NCBI GenBank assembly: GCA_964019055.1
Contig: OZ025207.1
Coordinates: forward strand, 23,194,617-23,258,616
DNA from: Anthopleura xanthogrammica
Lineage: Eukaryota > Cnidaria > Anthozoa > Actiniaria > Actiniidae
Reading direction: 5' to 3'
DNA length: 64,000 bases
Shown: one piece after another, positions 20,556 to 30,928 of the stretch
Numbering within the stretch: position 1 is the first letter of the stretch
Layout of the letters: the number at the start of each line of letters is the position of its first letter
Made by a program: the position numbers and the translations under genes
Notes under the pieces: model-generated
What the model saw: the letters and a program-made list of their open reading frames with translations, nothing else
What the model was told of the DNA's origin: nothing
The model's database searches: none

Positions 20556-23500
20556 TTAGTTACAACACTTTGGCTTTTCTTTTTCACAAATGTATGCCGT
20601 CGGGATCGTGACTACGCACGGGATATCATTCCATGTCATACTGTCCAAATACAATTCACCGCAATCTTCCTTTCTCCCTAGGTAATTATTGGGTTCAGTA
20701 GGATGCCAGTTAGAGTACTGCCCAGATAGACTAGTGCCATCTATCCACGTGAACTTGTTGCTCCTGTCTGAAAATACAAGAGAAAAGAAAGTACCACATC
20801 AAGAAATAAGAAGGAGTATTTTTTTGCGATCACTTGTACAAGGATGCAATTTATTAGTGGACGCGATGAGAGAGCATTAAGATTTGGCTGATTTTGGATG
20901 ATTTTGTCTGGATTGAGATGAAAACTAGGCCGTTATATAGAATATTTGTAAGTTGCTAAATCAGTGCGTGCATATTTAGCCATCCTGCTGGAAATATTTT
21001 TAGCGCGCTTAATTGATAGCATTCGAATGATAAATAATACAAAAATAAACTTCATGCTGTAGCCTGGTTTTAACCTTTACGATAGTTGTTGTCTGTTTGT
21101 CTGTTTGTCTGTTTGTCTGTTTGTCTGTTTGTCTGTTTGTCTGTTTGTCTGTTTGTCTGTTTGTCTGTTTGTCTGTTTGTCTGTTTGTCTGTTTGTCTGT
21201 TTGTCTGTTTGTCTGTTTGTCTGTTTGTCTGTTTGTCTGTTTGTCTGTTTGTCTGTTTGTCTGTTTGTCTGTTTGTCTGTTTGTCTGTTTGTCTGTTTGT
21301 CTGTTTGTCTGTTTGTCTGTTTGTCTGTTTGTCTGTTTGTCTGTTTGTCTGTTTGTCTGTTTGTCTGTTTGTCTGTTTGTCTGTTTGTCTGTTTGTCTGT
21401 TTGTCTGTTTGTCTGTTTGTCTGTTTGTCTGTTTGTCTGTTTGTCTGTTTGTCTGTTTGTCTGTTTGTCTGTTTGTCTGTTTGTCTGTTTGTCTGTTTGT
21501 CTGTTTGTCTGTTTGTCTGTTTGTCTGTTTGTCTGTTTGTCTGTTTGTCTGTTTGTCTGTTTGTCTGTTTGTCTGTTTGTCTGTTTGTCTGTTTGTCTGT
21601 TTGTCTGTTTGTCTGTTTGTCTGTTTGTCTGTTTGTCTGTTTGTCTGTTTGTCTGTTTGTCTGTTTGTCTGTTTGTCTGTTTGTCTGTTTGTCTGTTTGT
21701 CTGTTTGTCTGTTTGTTTGTTTGTTTGTCTGTCTGTTTCGGTGTGGATGGAAAATCCTGACTACGCCGCTGGTTTTATCATTATAACGAGCTTTTAAGTA
21801 TGACGTTAATCATGTGGGAGGAAAACGACTTCCAGGTCCAAAAGGAAAAACCGTTCTATAAAAAAATGTCTTATTTTTTGTTCAGGACAAGACTTCCTGC
21901 TCTCGAATTATCTAAGTATAAGCTTTTAAAGCTAGAGAAATATCGGTGAACTGAGCCTAACTTGCATAGAAATTGAGATTGAATAGAGTTTGGTAGCTAA
22001 ATAAGTACCTGGGGTGGAACCATTGGGCGTCCATTGTTACACCGGACACCCCCGAATAAAATCAGGCATATCAGAATTGTTGATTGTTGATGACCTCACT
22101 ATATCGTCATTTTTTTTATTTCGGACAACCACCCTCCCCTTGCGAATAGCGCTTTCCACGGATGACGTCACGATGATGCATTATGGGAATGAAATGCGGA
22201 CAAGCCAAGCTCAGAACACACGTTAATATGCTGCAACAATATTTTGTCGCCTTTTTGTTTCCAATTCGTGGAAAAACTATGGTTTTTCGACTGATATTGA
22301 TCTTCTTTTCCTTGTAACCGAAGCCTTTTTACAAAGTTTGTCCGCATTTCGATCCCACAAGGCTTTGCAATATCTATTTTTAGTAACCATGAAAAATGCT
22401 ATTTCTGGATCCGCCTCTGGGGACTTTGATAACTGGCCGCTAAATAGCTGTGTTTTACTTGACGTCATTTCTTGTATCGTGCAGAATGTTTATCAGCTGA
22501 ATCAAGATTTTCAATAGAATTCTTTCTGGCTGACAGCACATAGTGGTCAGTGTTTGACCACCATTTGGAGCAGATAATGAGATTCAAAGACTTTTATCAG
22601 CTGATTGAAACCCAGCTATATAGGTGAAAACTAATGTCAGGTTAAACATTTCTTTGTGACGTAGAGGCTAATTTATATCGATACTAAACTATACCTCCAA
22701 CAAGTCCTATCCAACAGTTCTGGCTTCTTTTTTTCGAGTATTTTGGGATCGTACGTGCAAGGAGCGCAACATACTTGTTTTCTTGTGCAGAGTTTATTTC
22801 TACGAGATCACCACCCATCGCAAAACATGCTTTCCGTGCCTTAGTCCAACTCTTTGATGTTCCTCCAAGTCGGTAGCAGGACCTCGAGCCTTGGTATGTT
22901 AGCCACCCTCTTGGACAGGACCCTGGAATGAGAATTTCGATCATCACATTTATTCATTACATCAACAAAGGCTGTGATATTGATTTAATAATGAAAATTA
23001 AGAATTACATCATATCACACCTGTGTATATACCGCTGCACGGAGGATATAGTTTCTCCGATTCGCCTCCCCCCGTAAAAATCAACGTGAGTCGAGCTGGT
23101 TATGTGAACTGAATAGTGAATGTAGTGCTGGGTTGTGTTTAAGGGAAGAGCCCCTTACTGAGAGTCGGATGCATGGTTGAAAAGTAAAATATATACTATC
23201 TGATATATAGCGCCGCCAAAATAAGTGTTAGGCGAAGAAAAATATAACAGTATAGTAGCTGAAAAAAAACTTTCAACTTTTATCGTCTTATGGACTGAGT
23301 CAGGAAAGTCAGGAATTAAACGCCTCTCACAGATCGAATTGGAATTAAGAGGTGTCCCGTTTAACAGTTTCAGTAATTTTCGGAGAAAAGATAACCAAAG
23401 AACCCAGAAAAATCAAGATAGAGACCAAAAAGAAACTCTAGCTACTCAGCTACCATACATGAGATGCTGAGTCTAGGAATATGGAACCCGAGTATCAATA

Positions 23501-23725
23501 CCCGCATTTGAAAAGCTAGTACACTGCCACGTCATTATACAACTTGATTCCCTTGTCCATTAGTCTATTACTAGGAGTGATTCTAGACCTACATATTAAG
23601 CTTTCTAGGCCAATAGGAATAATGTTCATATTCTTCAACTTACGATATCTTCCTGCGTTGGTTGAGGGAAGGAGAGTCGTAAAATTGACCAACAAGAAGG
23701 CCAGGATTAAAGGTAGTTTAGACAT
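20556..23725 (-). CDS. Secreted single-domain C-type lectin (array member 2)
   Basis: Exons 23725-23644 (signal peptide [20 protein letters not shown]), 22922-22695 and 20767-20556 join in phase 1 throughout to give 173 residues. The CTLD starts [20 protein letters not shown]. It has the WIGLVG core, the EPN motif (TEPNNYLG) of mannose-type calcium-dependent lectins, and the WND calcium motif (MTWNDIPC). It ends [12 protein letters not shown]. Exon 2 is four codons longer than in the other members, in the loop before WIGLVG (KYSKKRSQNC), and this adds a cysteine. The second intron is about 1.9 kb and holds the octamer satellite. The likely role is secreted glycan recognition, by family inference. 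Confidence 0.9.
21087..21740. repeat. Near-perfect TGTCTGTT octamer satellite (about 650 bp)
   Basis: More than 75 uninterrupted copies of the 8-bp unit TGTCTGTT, breaking into TGTT repeats only at the right end. The unit contains no stop in any plus frame, so long CLFV/CLSV open frames appear; these are not genes. It lies in the second intron of lectin member 2. Confidence 0.98.
22440..22625. repeat. AGCTGGGTTTCA-end element, inverted copy
   Basis: It ends TGATTGAAACCCAGCTATA and contains GACTTTTATCAGCTG and GTGGTCAGTGTTTGACCACC. These are inverted relative to the copy at 3519-3669. The left end is diverged around TTGACGTCATTTC. Confidence 0.65.
23290..23490. repeat. Dispersed repeat (SINE-related), also at 29340-29530 and 32750-32880
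   Basis: It contains GACTGAGTCAGGAAAG, CTCACAGATCGAATT and AAATCAAGATAGAGACC. The same order of motifs recurs at 29340-29530, and a diverged version (CTAACTCAAAGATCGAATT, GGAGAAAAACCC) at 32750-32880. The open frame across it is not supported as a gene. Confidence 0.55.
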
Positions 23726-23759
23726 GACTGTTCACCGCTTGCTTGTCTTGTCTATCACT

Positions 23760-24880
23760 GTAGATGTTAGTATGAGTTAAGCCAACAAAACATCCTCTGA
23801 AACTAAAGATAGAACTTCTTGATTTAACAAGAATTATCACGAGTAGAATTTAATTGACGCCTGTTTTGTTCTCAAAAGAAAACAAGGGGTAGGGGGTCCA
23901 TTGTTGGCGGCTTCTTTGTGATAATACTCCCCTACGCGGAAAGATCGTTCATTGACTATCGGAGGTGGGGTGAGGTGGTAAGGAGAGGGGGAGGGATGGG
24001 GAGAGAGAGGAGAAAGGGTGGAAGATGGATGCGATATTATGGGAACCGATGCGGGTTTTTTTTACCATTTACTTTATGAGATTTTCCATTAAACATAGTG
24101 CAAATCGGAAGGTGGTTCTAATAATCTTAGCTTTGAAAATGAATTGGACTCCGTACTGACCAAAGTAGCGCGCGGGGGAGGAGAGGGGTTAATGCATACA
24201 TTTGCGGACGGGAAGGCTTCAAACTGCAAGAACCACATTCAATTTTTTTGGTACAATAGTTTCAAATTTTCGATTCACAAAAGAGTCTTTAACTATTTCA
24301 TCATATAAAGTGACTTGACAGCCTCTTGTAGATTTTTCGTCTATAAATGTCAAAGAAGTTACATAATCTTTTTTCAGATCTAACTGAAAGCTATAGAGGC
24401 CGACGTCGGTTAGGGAAAGAGAATGACATGAGCATTGATGAATGACACGATAATTCATACGAACATTGAATAAATGATGATTTTAGGAATAATAGAAAAG
24501 TAAGATTTTAGGATAACGAATAATAGTCCTCATCATATATTATAGACTCCCTAACATGGGGGTCGTCTCGTCACTGGAACTTGCCATTGGCGCTATATTC
24601 AACGTGTGTAGGTAGCCTTATTGTTTTCAAGTGGTATTATATTTATCATATTAGACTAACAAATTTGTCGTGACTTGTTTTAACAAAATCTAACATAAAT
24701 ATTCATCCAAGTGAACACCAAAGACCTTGGCATTACCTAATTGATTACACAATCATGTGCTAATAGCCTCAAGCTAAAATACACTAAAATAAATGCATTT
24801 GACGCTAGTAAATATAATAGACGTGCAAGGATTGATACATATATTTATTTCATTCATTTATAATAGTTTTTTAACAATAT
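23760..24880. repeat. Segmentally duplicated lectin upstream block (also about 29.8-30.6 and 34.4-35.9 kb)
   Basis: Each intact array gene has the same block directly upstream of its signal-peptide exon. Shared landmarks in order are GTTAGTATGAGTTAAG, AACAAGAATTATCACGAGTAG, TTGACGCCTGTTTT, the G-rich GGGGAGGG tract, CTCGTCACTGGAACTTGCC and ATGCATTTGACGCT. The block probably includes the promoter. The copies differ by indels and insertions. Confidence 0.8.
24222..24458 (-). other. Open frame in the duplicated upstream block, possible relic exon
   Basis: A minus-strand frame of about 79 residues with alternating hydrophobic pattern (GLYSFQLDLKKDYVTSLTF, then CQVTLYDEIV) that vaguely resembles a galactose-binding-like beta sandwich. 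Only parts survive in the paralogous blocks (near 30135-30190 and 35150-35245). No signal peptide or splice partner was found. It could be a relic exon or chance. Confidence 0.25.
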
Positions 24881-25062
24881 TTAATAGTTACAACACTTTG
24901 GCTTTTCCTTTTCACAAATGTATGTTGGCGGAATTGTGACCACGCACGTGGCGTCATTCCATGTCATAGTATGCAAATACATTTCACCGCAATCTTCCTT
25001 AGTCCCTAGGGCCTTATTTGGTTCACCAGAGCCATCTATTCACGTGAACCTGTTGTTCCCGT
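24881..25062 (-). pseudogene. Relic lectin exon (array member 3)
   Basis: A solitary copy of the last CTLD exon. It keeps the acceptor, KEDCGEMY, MTWND and [11 protein letters not shown]. The conserved FTWIDG reads FT-stop-IDG, because TGG became TGA at 25040-25042. A 33-nt in-frame deletion (relative to the 215-nt exon at 30929-31143) removes the [10 protein letters not shown] segment. No exon 1 or exon 2 partner lies between here and 27.6 kb. This is the remains of a deleted array gene. Confidence 0.9.
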
Positions 25063-25117
25063 CTGAAAATGCAAGAGAAAAGAAAGTACCACATTAAGAG
25101 ATATAATAAGATAGAGG

Positions 25118-25556
25118 ATTTCATTGCCGGATTTCAAGTCGAGAGAGAATGGGACCGAGCTATTGTTTTTTCCGGACGGAAGTCGGTAGTATATGCTCAA
25201 GAACACTATTGTACATACTTGTTTTGAAAGAAAATGAGTGTGAATCACAAGAGAAGAGAAAAAAAACATTAGTTAAGCATTGAGGGGGTAAAAAGGAAGA
25301 TTCTTGGGGAAACTGAAAAAAAAAATTAGCTCAAAATTTGTTCTGACTTTGGAATCACAGAAAGATTGAAATAAGTTACTCCTTTCGTGTGCTAGTGGTT
25401 CTCATAAGCAGAAGTTACGCAGTTCCAATGCGAAACCATTATTATCATTACTCTTTTTTCTTTCCCCGGCCTGAAATCATGCAATTCATGCGACTTCCGT
25501 CCGGAAAAAACAATAGCTAGGTTCCAGCCTCTCTCGGTTTTAAATCAGGCAATAAT
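25118..25556. repeat. Inverted-repeat element with about 65-bp arms
   Basis: Left arm CATTGCCGGATTTCAAGTCG through CTATTGTTTTTTCCGGACGG; right arm CCGTCCGGAAAAAACAATAG through AAATCAGGCAATA. About 300 bp of non-coding sequence lies between. It directly adjoins the relic exon and may mark the deletion that removed the rest of that gene. Confidence 0.8.
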
Positions 25557-25559
25557 TAC

Positions 25560-27440
25560 ATAATACATATAGAGGGGCCGGATCCGTCCCTGCGTAGAGT
25601 GGTCACAGTTCATTGACGTAATTTTTATTGGAGGGGGAGGGGTTACATTGGTTTTTGATTGTAACGTACCACCGTTCGTAACAACAAGTATAAATAGTTA
25701 CCACACATGCACAGTTGTAGAATCGGTGAAGCTAACGGTCGCTGTGGATCGGTTCCTCATTTACAAAGTACAGGAGTTTTTCAGAGCTCCTTTCTCCCAA
25801 GACGAGCATGGCACATCTTAACTCGATGATGGTTTACCATAGGTAATACCTTGTAGTGCTACACCATGAAGACATGAGGTAAAAAGTCGTTCTTTTTTGC
25901 TCGTTTCGAGAATTTCGTTTGAATGAAGATTAAGTTCCTCGATAGAGGCCGCTCGAGGGTAAAATATTTTAATATGTTACTGCGTGTTGGTCCGAGAAGA
26001 TAATATTTTGTTTGTAGTTTCGGGTTTTGCGCGCGTTTGGGAAGTTTCGCAATGAATTCAGTATTCACCAGTCCAATTTTCGAGTCGATGTACAGTTGAT
26101 GTGCAAATCTGTTTTGTTCTTTAGCTTTTGTCGTGCGCATTTTTCACTTGCGGTGCCACCCATTTGAGTTGATTGTTGGCTCACGGGTTTGAGCATGCAC
26201 GCAGTATTTGAGGTGTTGCTGGTGCAAGCCAACAATAGTTCATTACGTTTCCCGTCCTTTGTTTGTTCGGATTGATGCAAACATTTTCATTGTTTTTCAT
26301 GTCTTAGTTCTATTTGTATGGATTTTTAGAATTTATTGCAGTTTCGGGGTTTTCAAAGACACGTTCAGTTTTCGTGGTTCTGTTTTGGATAGTGTACTTG
26401 CCTGTGTTTTGGTCTGCCCTCTCGCTTGCCGGACCTAGGCGCTGGCGTATAATGCCTTTTATGACCTTCGGGGTTGCCTGGGGCTGGCAAGTCGGTGGGT
26501 TGACTGCATGGTGATTGTATGGTGACATATTTCCATGCCACTTCCAGCTGATTTCGCAAAGCACTTCCGGTTTAAATTAGCTAATCAGAGCCATTTTTGT
26601 CGCACGGCCAAGCGTTCCAAACAAATTTCAATATGGCGGCGGTCGAAATATGTGCTTCGTCTGCCGTTGAGATAACTAATTTACAAATTCCAGATTTAAT
26701 CCTACATTTACCCAAATTTTGACTTAATTTATCAACAGTCTAAGCTTTAATATACGTTTATATTTCAAATCAATAAATCGATAGATTAAACATCAGTTCA
26801 TTCGTTTGAAAGGTTTTTTATTAGTTTTTTTTTGATTTTATCCTTTTACAATTTGATGTTTATCAACGTAAACATCGCGCAGAAATGATAGCTTTCGTAG
26901 TGGCCGCGCGGGGAAAATATATTTGGAGACTGGGTGCTAGGAACGTTTCGATTTGACAAACAATGCTTTGCGCGCCGCTAAGAGAAATCAGCTGGTTGTT
27001 GATAGACATTTTCTGTTTCCTTGCTTACGGTGGCCCATAGCACCCACGAAAAAAAATTGAAAATTGAGCCGGAACTTTTAAAATGCTATTTCCAATGTTT
27101 TGAGGGAAATTATCGCAACATATTTATTGCATTGGAAAAAGTTCATACCATTATCCTTAAACTGCATGTGCTTGCTAGATTTTTTCTTTCCGCACAGACA
27201 GATATTTTTTGGAGGTTTAAGAGCCTGCTCGATATTTTTGGAGAGATTAACGTAACCCGCCATCAACTATCTGATGGTCCGTCCCTTAAAATGAACAGAT
27301 CTAATTAGCCAATTATCACACTTCTCACATATTGCAATTAATAGAGTGTGGGTCTCCTAACGTGGTGAGGTTATGGTGATCAACTCCTGTCGGTGACCAC
27401 TTGTCTTTGACACAATTTAATGCTAGATACAAAAAGTACA
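25560..27440. other. Intergenic sequence between array members, no gene supported
   Basis: No exon pair or repeat family was recognised. Near 26631 an ATGGCGGCGG in good context opens a 29-codon frame that ends without a partner. The sequence here is more GC-balanced than its surroundings. It separates relic member 3 from member 4. Confidence 0.5.
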
Positions 27441-27614
27441 AAAAAATCGCGACCCAACATCAAATGGTCTTAATTCACCTTTAATCTGCAAATGTTTTTC
27501 TTAGCAATTCCTTAACATTTGAAAACGTTTTAAAACCTTTCTACTGATATTACTTCTGTCTACATCCCTTATCTTAAATTCTTTTTTAACCCCTTTAAGT
27601 TTAACAGACCTTAT

Positions 27615-29269
27615 TCAGTTACAACACTTTGGCTTTTCTCTTTCACAAATGTATGCCAGCAAAACGTTATCTTGCCTTACGCACAGGACGTTATTCCATT
27701 TCATACTGCCCACATGCATTTCAACGCAATCTTCCGGCCTAGACGATGGGCTGCTATTGGGTTCACCAGAATTCCAGTTAGAGTACTGCCCAGATAGACT
27801 AGTGCCATCTATCCACGTGAACCTGTTGCTCCTGTCTGGAAAACGTAAGATCGAGAAAAGAAAGTACCGTTAGATTTCTCTTAGAAATTTCTCGTGAATA
27901 CGCGAAGCGTAGAAACTGAATATGCAAATGTGTCACTCGCTAACCCACTATATTGTTAGCAGCTCGATAATAAATCGTCTTACGTCGATAACCAATCGTT
28001 TTACATCGTTTGCTTACGAACGTTACGCAAGGTGTACTTTCGGAATCCGTACAAATAGTCAGGTCTGTTAGCGAAAAGATCGTGCACTTTTGAGTACAAG
28101 CACCAAACTTGGCACAAATGTTATTTGGGGCATACTAAACACATTAAGGGGTGGGTGCCAAAAAACGGTGGTCGGGGGAGGCACGCCACACTCTCTACTA
28201 GATGGATAAACTTAATCAAAATTTATATGAAACAAAAACAATTCCTTCAAGTTTTAGCGCTAGAAGGTTAGAATGGCGTTTACAGTCTTTCGATATCTCT
28301 TTTTGTTGCAGAGATATCAAAAGTTATATGTCATATATGTGTAATATCTAAATATGACCAAAAAAACATCTTGATTTGTCATATTTCGTCCTTAATTTCA
28401 GAGCTCGATAATTTTTTTGTATTTTATTCAGCGTTTTTTGTGCGTGTTACGGCCGTTGGAAGAAAAAAATATATAAAGAAAGATCGTCACCTTTTTCATC
28501 TCGGACAACCCCCTTGCAAATTCCTGGATACGCCCCTTGGGACTTTGACAACTGGTCGTTAATTATAGGTGAAAATTAGTGTCAGGTTAAACATTTCTTT
28601 GTGACGTAGAGACTAATTTATATCGATATTAAACTATACCTCCAACAAGTCCAATCCAAAATAGTATCCCGTGGCTCGGGAACGTACGTGCAAGGATCAC
28701 GAGATACTTGTTTTCTTGCGCAGAGTTGATTTTCACGAGATCACCACCCATCGCAAAACATGCTTTCCGTGCATCATTCCAACTCTTTGATGTTGTTCCA
28801 AATCGGTAGCAGGAACTCGAGCCTTCGTATGTTAGCCACCCTCCTGGACAGGACACTGGAATGAGAATTTCGATCATATTTATTAAAACATATTTTTTCC
28901 AACCATCACTCCCCGTCGGGGCTCGCTCCACAGCTCGCACTACCACTACATTCTATATTTACAACATACAACACTCAACTCACATGTTGATTTTTTTTTA
29001 CGGAGGGAGGAAAACCAGAGAACCTGGAGAAAAACCTTCGTGGCAAGGGAATGAACAACACATCAAACAAACTCAACTCGCATATGATCCAGCCCGAGCC
29101 GGTGGGAGGCGAGCGGTAAACCACTACGCCACCCATGCCACCCATCATGCGGCTCACATATATGATTAATCCCGGAGGAGAAATTCCTGAATCGGAGGAA
29201 TCAGTTTGCAGGCCAGTCGCTAGGGGTGGTTCGATGATTCGAACGAACCCCCCCCTCCCTCCCCCCCCC

Positions 29270-29331
<62 letters not shown>

Positions 29332-29770
29332 CTTAGCGCAAATTTCTGTGAGAAAAGCTGAGTCAGGAAACGGCTCTCACAGATCGAATTCGGGAATTTA
29401 GAGTGTCAGGTTTAACAGTCTAATTTTCGGAGGAAAGAAAACCAAAGAACCCTGAAAAATCAAGATAGAGACCAAAAAAACTCTAGCTACTCAGCTAACC
29501 ATACATGAGATACTGAGTCTAGGAATATGGAACCCGAGTATCATACCCGCATTTGAAAAGCTAGTACACTGCCACGTCATTACACAACTTGATTCCCTTG
29601 ACCATAAGACTATTACTGGGAGTGATTCTAGACCTACATATTAAGCTTTCTAGGCCAATAGCACTAATGCTCATATTCTTCAACTTACGATATCTTCCTG
29701 CGTTGGTTGAGGGAAGGAAAGTCGTCAAATTGACCAACAAGAAGGCCAGGATTAAAGGTAGTTTAGACAT
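27615..29770 (-). CDS. Secreted single-domain C-type lectin (array member 4)
   Basis: Exons 29770-29689 (signal peptide [20 protein letters not shown]), 28855-28640 and 27835-27615 join in phase 1 to give 172 residues. The CTLD keeps the cysteines, FTWIDG and EPN. It differs from its paralogues in two places expected to matter for sugar binding: after EPN it reads SSPSSRPEDC instead of the usual N..GTKEDC, and the WND calcium motif reads WNN (KWNNVLC). The loop before WIGLVG is SHGILF. It may have altered or lost calcium-dependent binding. It ends YICEREKPKCCN. Confidence 0.88.
28875..29160 (-). repeat. tRNA-related SINE
   Basis: On the minus strand it begins TGGCATGGGTGGCGTAGTGG, followed by TTTACCGCTCGCCTCCC, a tRNA-like 5' region. 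It then runs through GAGTTGAGTTTGTTTGATG and GTTTTTCTCCAGG. The same body recurs at 36476-36690. It is inserted in intron 1 of lectin member 4. Confidence 0.65.
29249..29327. repeat. C-rich tract and (TC)n microsatellite
   Basis: An almost pure C run followed by about 24 TC units. Confidence 0.95.
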
Positions 29771-30647
29771 GACTGTTCGGCACCGCTTGCTTGTCTTGTC
29801 TATACTGTAGACGTTAGTATGAGTTAAGTCAACAAAACATCCTCTGAAACTATAGATAAATTTCTTGATTTAACAAGAATTATCACGAGTAGAATTTGAT
29901 TGACGCCTGTTTTTGTTCTCAAAAGAGGAGGAGTGGGGTGGGGTGGGAGGGAGAGGGAGAGTAGAAAGGGTGGAAGATGGATGCGATATTATGGGAACCG
30001 ATGCGGGTTTTTTTTTTACCATTTACTTTCATGAGATTTTCCATTAAACGTAGTGCAAATCGGAAGGTGGTCCTAATAATCTTAGCTTTGAAAATGAATC
30101 GGACTCCGTACTGACCAACAAAGTAGCGCGCAACAAAGTAAAAACTATAGAGGCCGGCTTCGGTTAGGGAAAGAGAATGACATGAGCATTGATCATGAAT
30201 GACACGATAATTTATACGAGCATTGAATAAATGATAATTTCAGGAATAATAGAAAAGTAATATTTTAGGATAACGAATAATAGCCCTCATCAGGGTCGTC
30301 TCGTCACTGGAACTTGCCATTGGCGCTGTATTCGACTTGTGGAGGTAGCCCTATTGTTTTCTAGTGGTATTATATTTATCATATTAGACTAACAAATGTG
30401 TCGTGACTCTTTTTTACAAACTTGTTTGAACAAGATCAAGACCTTGGCATTACCTATTCAAACAATCATGTGCTAATAGTCTCAAGCTAAAATACACTAA
30501 GTATAAATGCATTTGACGCTGGTAAATAGACGTGCAAGGATTGATGCATATATTTATTTAATTCATTTATAACATCCTTATCATTAATTTTTATCTTCTT
30601 TTAAAAACCTCTTTAATAATTTTCAAAACCTTACATGTAAACCTCAA

Positions 30648-30920
30648 AAGCCCCTGTTACACGCAGTCTTTTTTCGTGCAACTTGAGCCGCGCACAAAAA
30701 CGTTCAAGTTGCACGAGTGTTTTTAGCGTGTAACACCTCCTCGTGCAACTTATTTGTCAAACATAAAAGTTGCAAGAAAAGTTGATTTGGTTTCTACTTT
30801 CTCAACAAATTTCCGAAAGTTGCAACGACAAAAATACGTGTGACATGCTCGCGTGCAACTTTTAACTTTTTTGCTCGCAGCTCAAGTTGCATTAAAACTA
30901 CGTGTAACAGCGGCTTTAGT
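30648..30920. repeat. Inverted-repeat element (CCTGTTACACG ends)
   Basis: AAAGCCCCTGTTACACG on the left and CGTGTAACAGCGGCTTT on the right. The inside has several CAAGTTGCACG / CGTGCAACTT inverted pairs. The same end sequence bounds 42845-43135. It lies just 3' of the stop of lectin member 5. Confidence 0.8.
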
Positions 30921-30928
30921 TTAACAAT

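Noticed and set aside
21086..21797. Three long open frames of CLFV/CLSV repeats
   Set aside because: They are translations of the TGTCTGTT satellite, which lacks stops in all plus frames.
23225..23470. 81-residue plus-strand frame
   Set aside because: It lies across a dispersed repeat also present at 29.3 kb, where the frame is broken.
26310..26564. Overlapping frames at 26.2-26.6 kb on both strands
   Set aside because: No domain, no splice partner and no similarity I recognise; probably chance frames in GC-balanced sequence.
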